Shown: positions 12,902 to 13,487 of the stretch, piece after piece
Position numbering within the stretch: position 1 is the first letter of the stretch
Layout: the number at the start of each line of letters is the position of its first letter
NCBI RefSeq assembly: GCF_947169445.1
Contig: NZ_CAMVPU010000075.1
Span: forward strand, 1-13,487
Direction: 5' to 3'
DNA length: 13,487 nt
From: an uncultured Butyrivibrio sp.
GTDB taxonomy: Bacteria > Bacillota > Clostridia > Lachnospirales > Lachnospiraceae
Program-made: the position numbers and the translations under genes
The notes under the pieces: generated by a model
Database searches by the model: none
Seen by the model: only the letters and a program-made list of their open reading frames with translations
Told to the model about the DNA's origin: nothing

Positions 12902-12957
12902 GTGAAACAATGATACGATTATTTCACCTCTTGTAAGGATTTTGGGATATCCTTACA
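12902..12957. repeat. Two inverted repeats in the DUF1284-DUF1643 spacer
   Basis: The first is GTGAAA (12902-12907) with TTTCAC (12922-12927). The second is a perfect 9-bp pair, TGTAAGGAT (12932-12940) with ATCCTTACA (12949-12957), around an 8-nt loop. Neither is followed by a T-tract on either strand, so they are not terminators by themselves. They may be an operator for the DUF1643 promoter or part of an RNA that ends at the plus-strand terminator at 13014. Confidence 0.5.
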
Positions 12958-12970
12958 TATCATAAGAATA

Positions 12971-13014
12971 GGCTGATGCTGACCGTTTCAGGTACCCTCG
13001 CATCAGCCTTTTTT
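12971..13014 (+). terminator. Intrinsic terminator whose U-tract lies on the plus strand
   Basis: A perfect 9-bp stem, GGCTGATGC (12971-12979) with GCATCAGCC (13000-13008), has a small ACC/GGT helix in the loop and is followed on the plus strand by six T residues (13009-13014). Read on the minus strand, the same hairpin follows the DUF1284 stop but is trailed only by TATTCTTATG, a poor U-tract. It may work in both directions, weakly for DUF1284. No plus-strand gene precedes it. Confidence 0.65.
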
Positions 13015-13024
13015 CGTACCGTAA

Positions 13025-13426
13025 TTACTCACTATCTTCATAGCGGCTTTTCTTTTCCCTGCAAATGTAATCCCAACTGCAATCTCCGCAGATATCTCCG
13101 CGGATACCCGCATCTATTATCTTCTCTCTGACAAGTCCTATGAATTTGGCAAAAGAGATCTCGCTTCCATCAGAAAGTTCGCAGGCACTCAGCACTTCCT
13201 CATCGTACCGCCGTACTTTCTCCTGGGTAGTGCATACGCCGCCTTCATTGTTCGGGCAGTTCTCGCATACAATATCTGTTTCAGCCTTCAGCACCACCTT
13301 CTGCTCCGGGTCCGCTTCAAGCTCTTTTATCACCCGTCCCATGTGGTCCGTGAAATCAGCACTGTAGCCCTTGCCTTCATAGAACTGAAAGCACATCCCA
13401 TGGTGGGGTCTTAAACAATTATTCAT
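13025..13426 (-). CDS. DUF1284 domain-containing Cys-rich protein
   Basis: From the ATG at 13426 the product is 133 residues. It starts with LRPHHGMCFQFYEGKGYSADFTDHMGRVI (5-33), the DUF1284 signature. Two Cys groups follow: C54xxC57 with C65 (IVCENCPNNEGGVC) and C113xxC116 with C122 (ICGDCSWDYIC), which suggests a metal or Fe-S site. Function is unknown. Frames starting further upstream (GTG at 13471, ATG at 13456 and 13453) exist, but ATG 13426 has GAGG 6 nt before it, lies 1 bp after the stop of an upstream open frame, and puts LRPHH near the N-terminus as expected. Confidence 0.85.
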   Translation of the reverse strand: MNNCLRPHHGMCFQFYEGKGYSADFTDHMGRVIKELEADPEQKVVLKAETDIVCENCPNNEGGVCTTQEKVRRYDEEVLSACELSDGSEISFAKFIGLVREKIIDAGIRGDICGDCSWDYICREKKSRYEDSE

Positions 13427-13427
13427 T

Positions 13428-13487
13428 TCATCCCTCATCCGGCTTCTGTCCATCATGTGCCTTCCACGCACACTCTGTCAGGGCTAT
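13428..13487 (-). CDS. C-terminal end of an unidentified upstream gene (partial)
   Basis: The minus-strand frame entering at the right edge reads 19 codons, ending ...TECAWKAHDGQKPDEG, then TGA at 13430-13428. The stop is 1 bp before the DUF1284 start codon and the DUF1284 ribosome site lies inside its last codons, the usual geometry of a coupled operon pair. The peptide is too short to name, and the call depends on this geometry and plausible composition. Confidence 0.4.
   Translation of the reverse strand: MALTECAWKAHDGQKPDEG

Noticed and set aside
12902..13014. Known riboswitch class in the DUF1643 leader or on the opposite strand
   Set aside because: I compared the hairpins with fluoride, ZTP, preQ1 and guanidine types from memory and found no matching conserved core.
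1..13487. CRISPR array, tRNA, insertion sequence or prophage
   Set aside because: No regularly spaced repeats, cloverleaf, transposase, integrase or terminal inverted repeat was seen on either strand.

Overview
The window looks like part of a chromosome from a low-to-moderate GC Firmicute, most likely a Lachnospiraceae member (Butyrivibrio-like). This rests on strong AGGAGG-type ribosome sites, a lipoprotein carrying the clostridial IIGGADGPTSIF tag, and a pair of hypothetical proteins of a kind I associate with that family. The genus is an inference. Every protein gene I can support lies on the minus strand, so transcription runs from high to low coordinates. I see no rRNA, tRNA, CRISPR array, transposase, integrase or phage gene.

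Right part (13487 to 11862). The last 19 codons of an unidentified gene lead directly into a DUF1284 Cys-rich protein. A 168-bp spacer follows with three inverted repeats, the last being an intrinsic terminator whose U-tract is on the plus strand. Next is a two-gene unit: DUF1643 protein and an antibiotic-biosynthesis-monooxygenase (ABM) fold protein, closed by a clear minus-strand terminator.

Middle (11831 to 8660). This is a self-contained operon: MerR-family regulator, DUF3737 beta-helix protein, aldo/keto reductase with two 4Fe-4S motifs, and flavin reductase. It starts at a promoter with a 19-bp -35/-10 spacer filled by a perfect 18-bp palindrome, the classical MerR arrangement, and ends at an intrinsic terminator. 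It reads as an inducible redox or carbonyl-stress response.

Left-middle (8631 to 2406). Eleven complete small genes are packed head to tail: a rhodanese/cyclophilin-like lipoprotein, a YjbR protein with a PUA/EVE-like C-terminus, a one-domain EamA membrane protein, DUF5714, two GNAT acetyltransferases, a zinc-ribbon protein, an HD hydrolase, a NUDIX hydrolase, a YbaK-type deacylase and a nitroreductase. A twelfth gene is hidden between EamA and DUF5714: a 55-codon TPR-like reading frame with a good ribosome site, interrupted by a single-base frameshift in an A5 run. Gene gaps are mostly under 40 bp, so much of this block may be co-transcribed, with a possible internal promoter before the YbaK gene.

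Left end (2398 to 1). A DUF2798 membrane protein sits behind its own extended -10 promoter and a leader of about 117 nt. It is followed by two overlapping genes for hypothetical proteins that seem to share a domain, then the start of another unrecognised gene that runs off the window.
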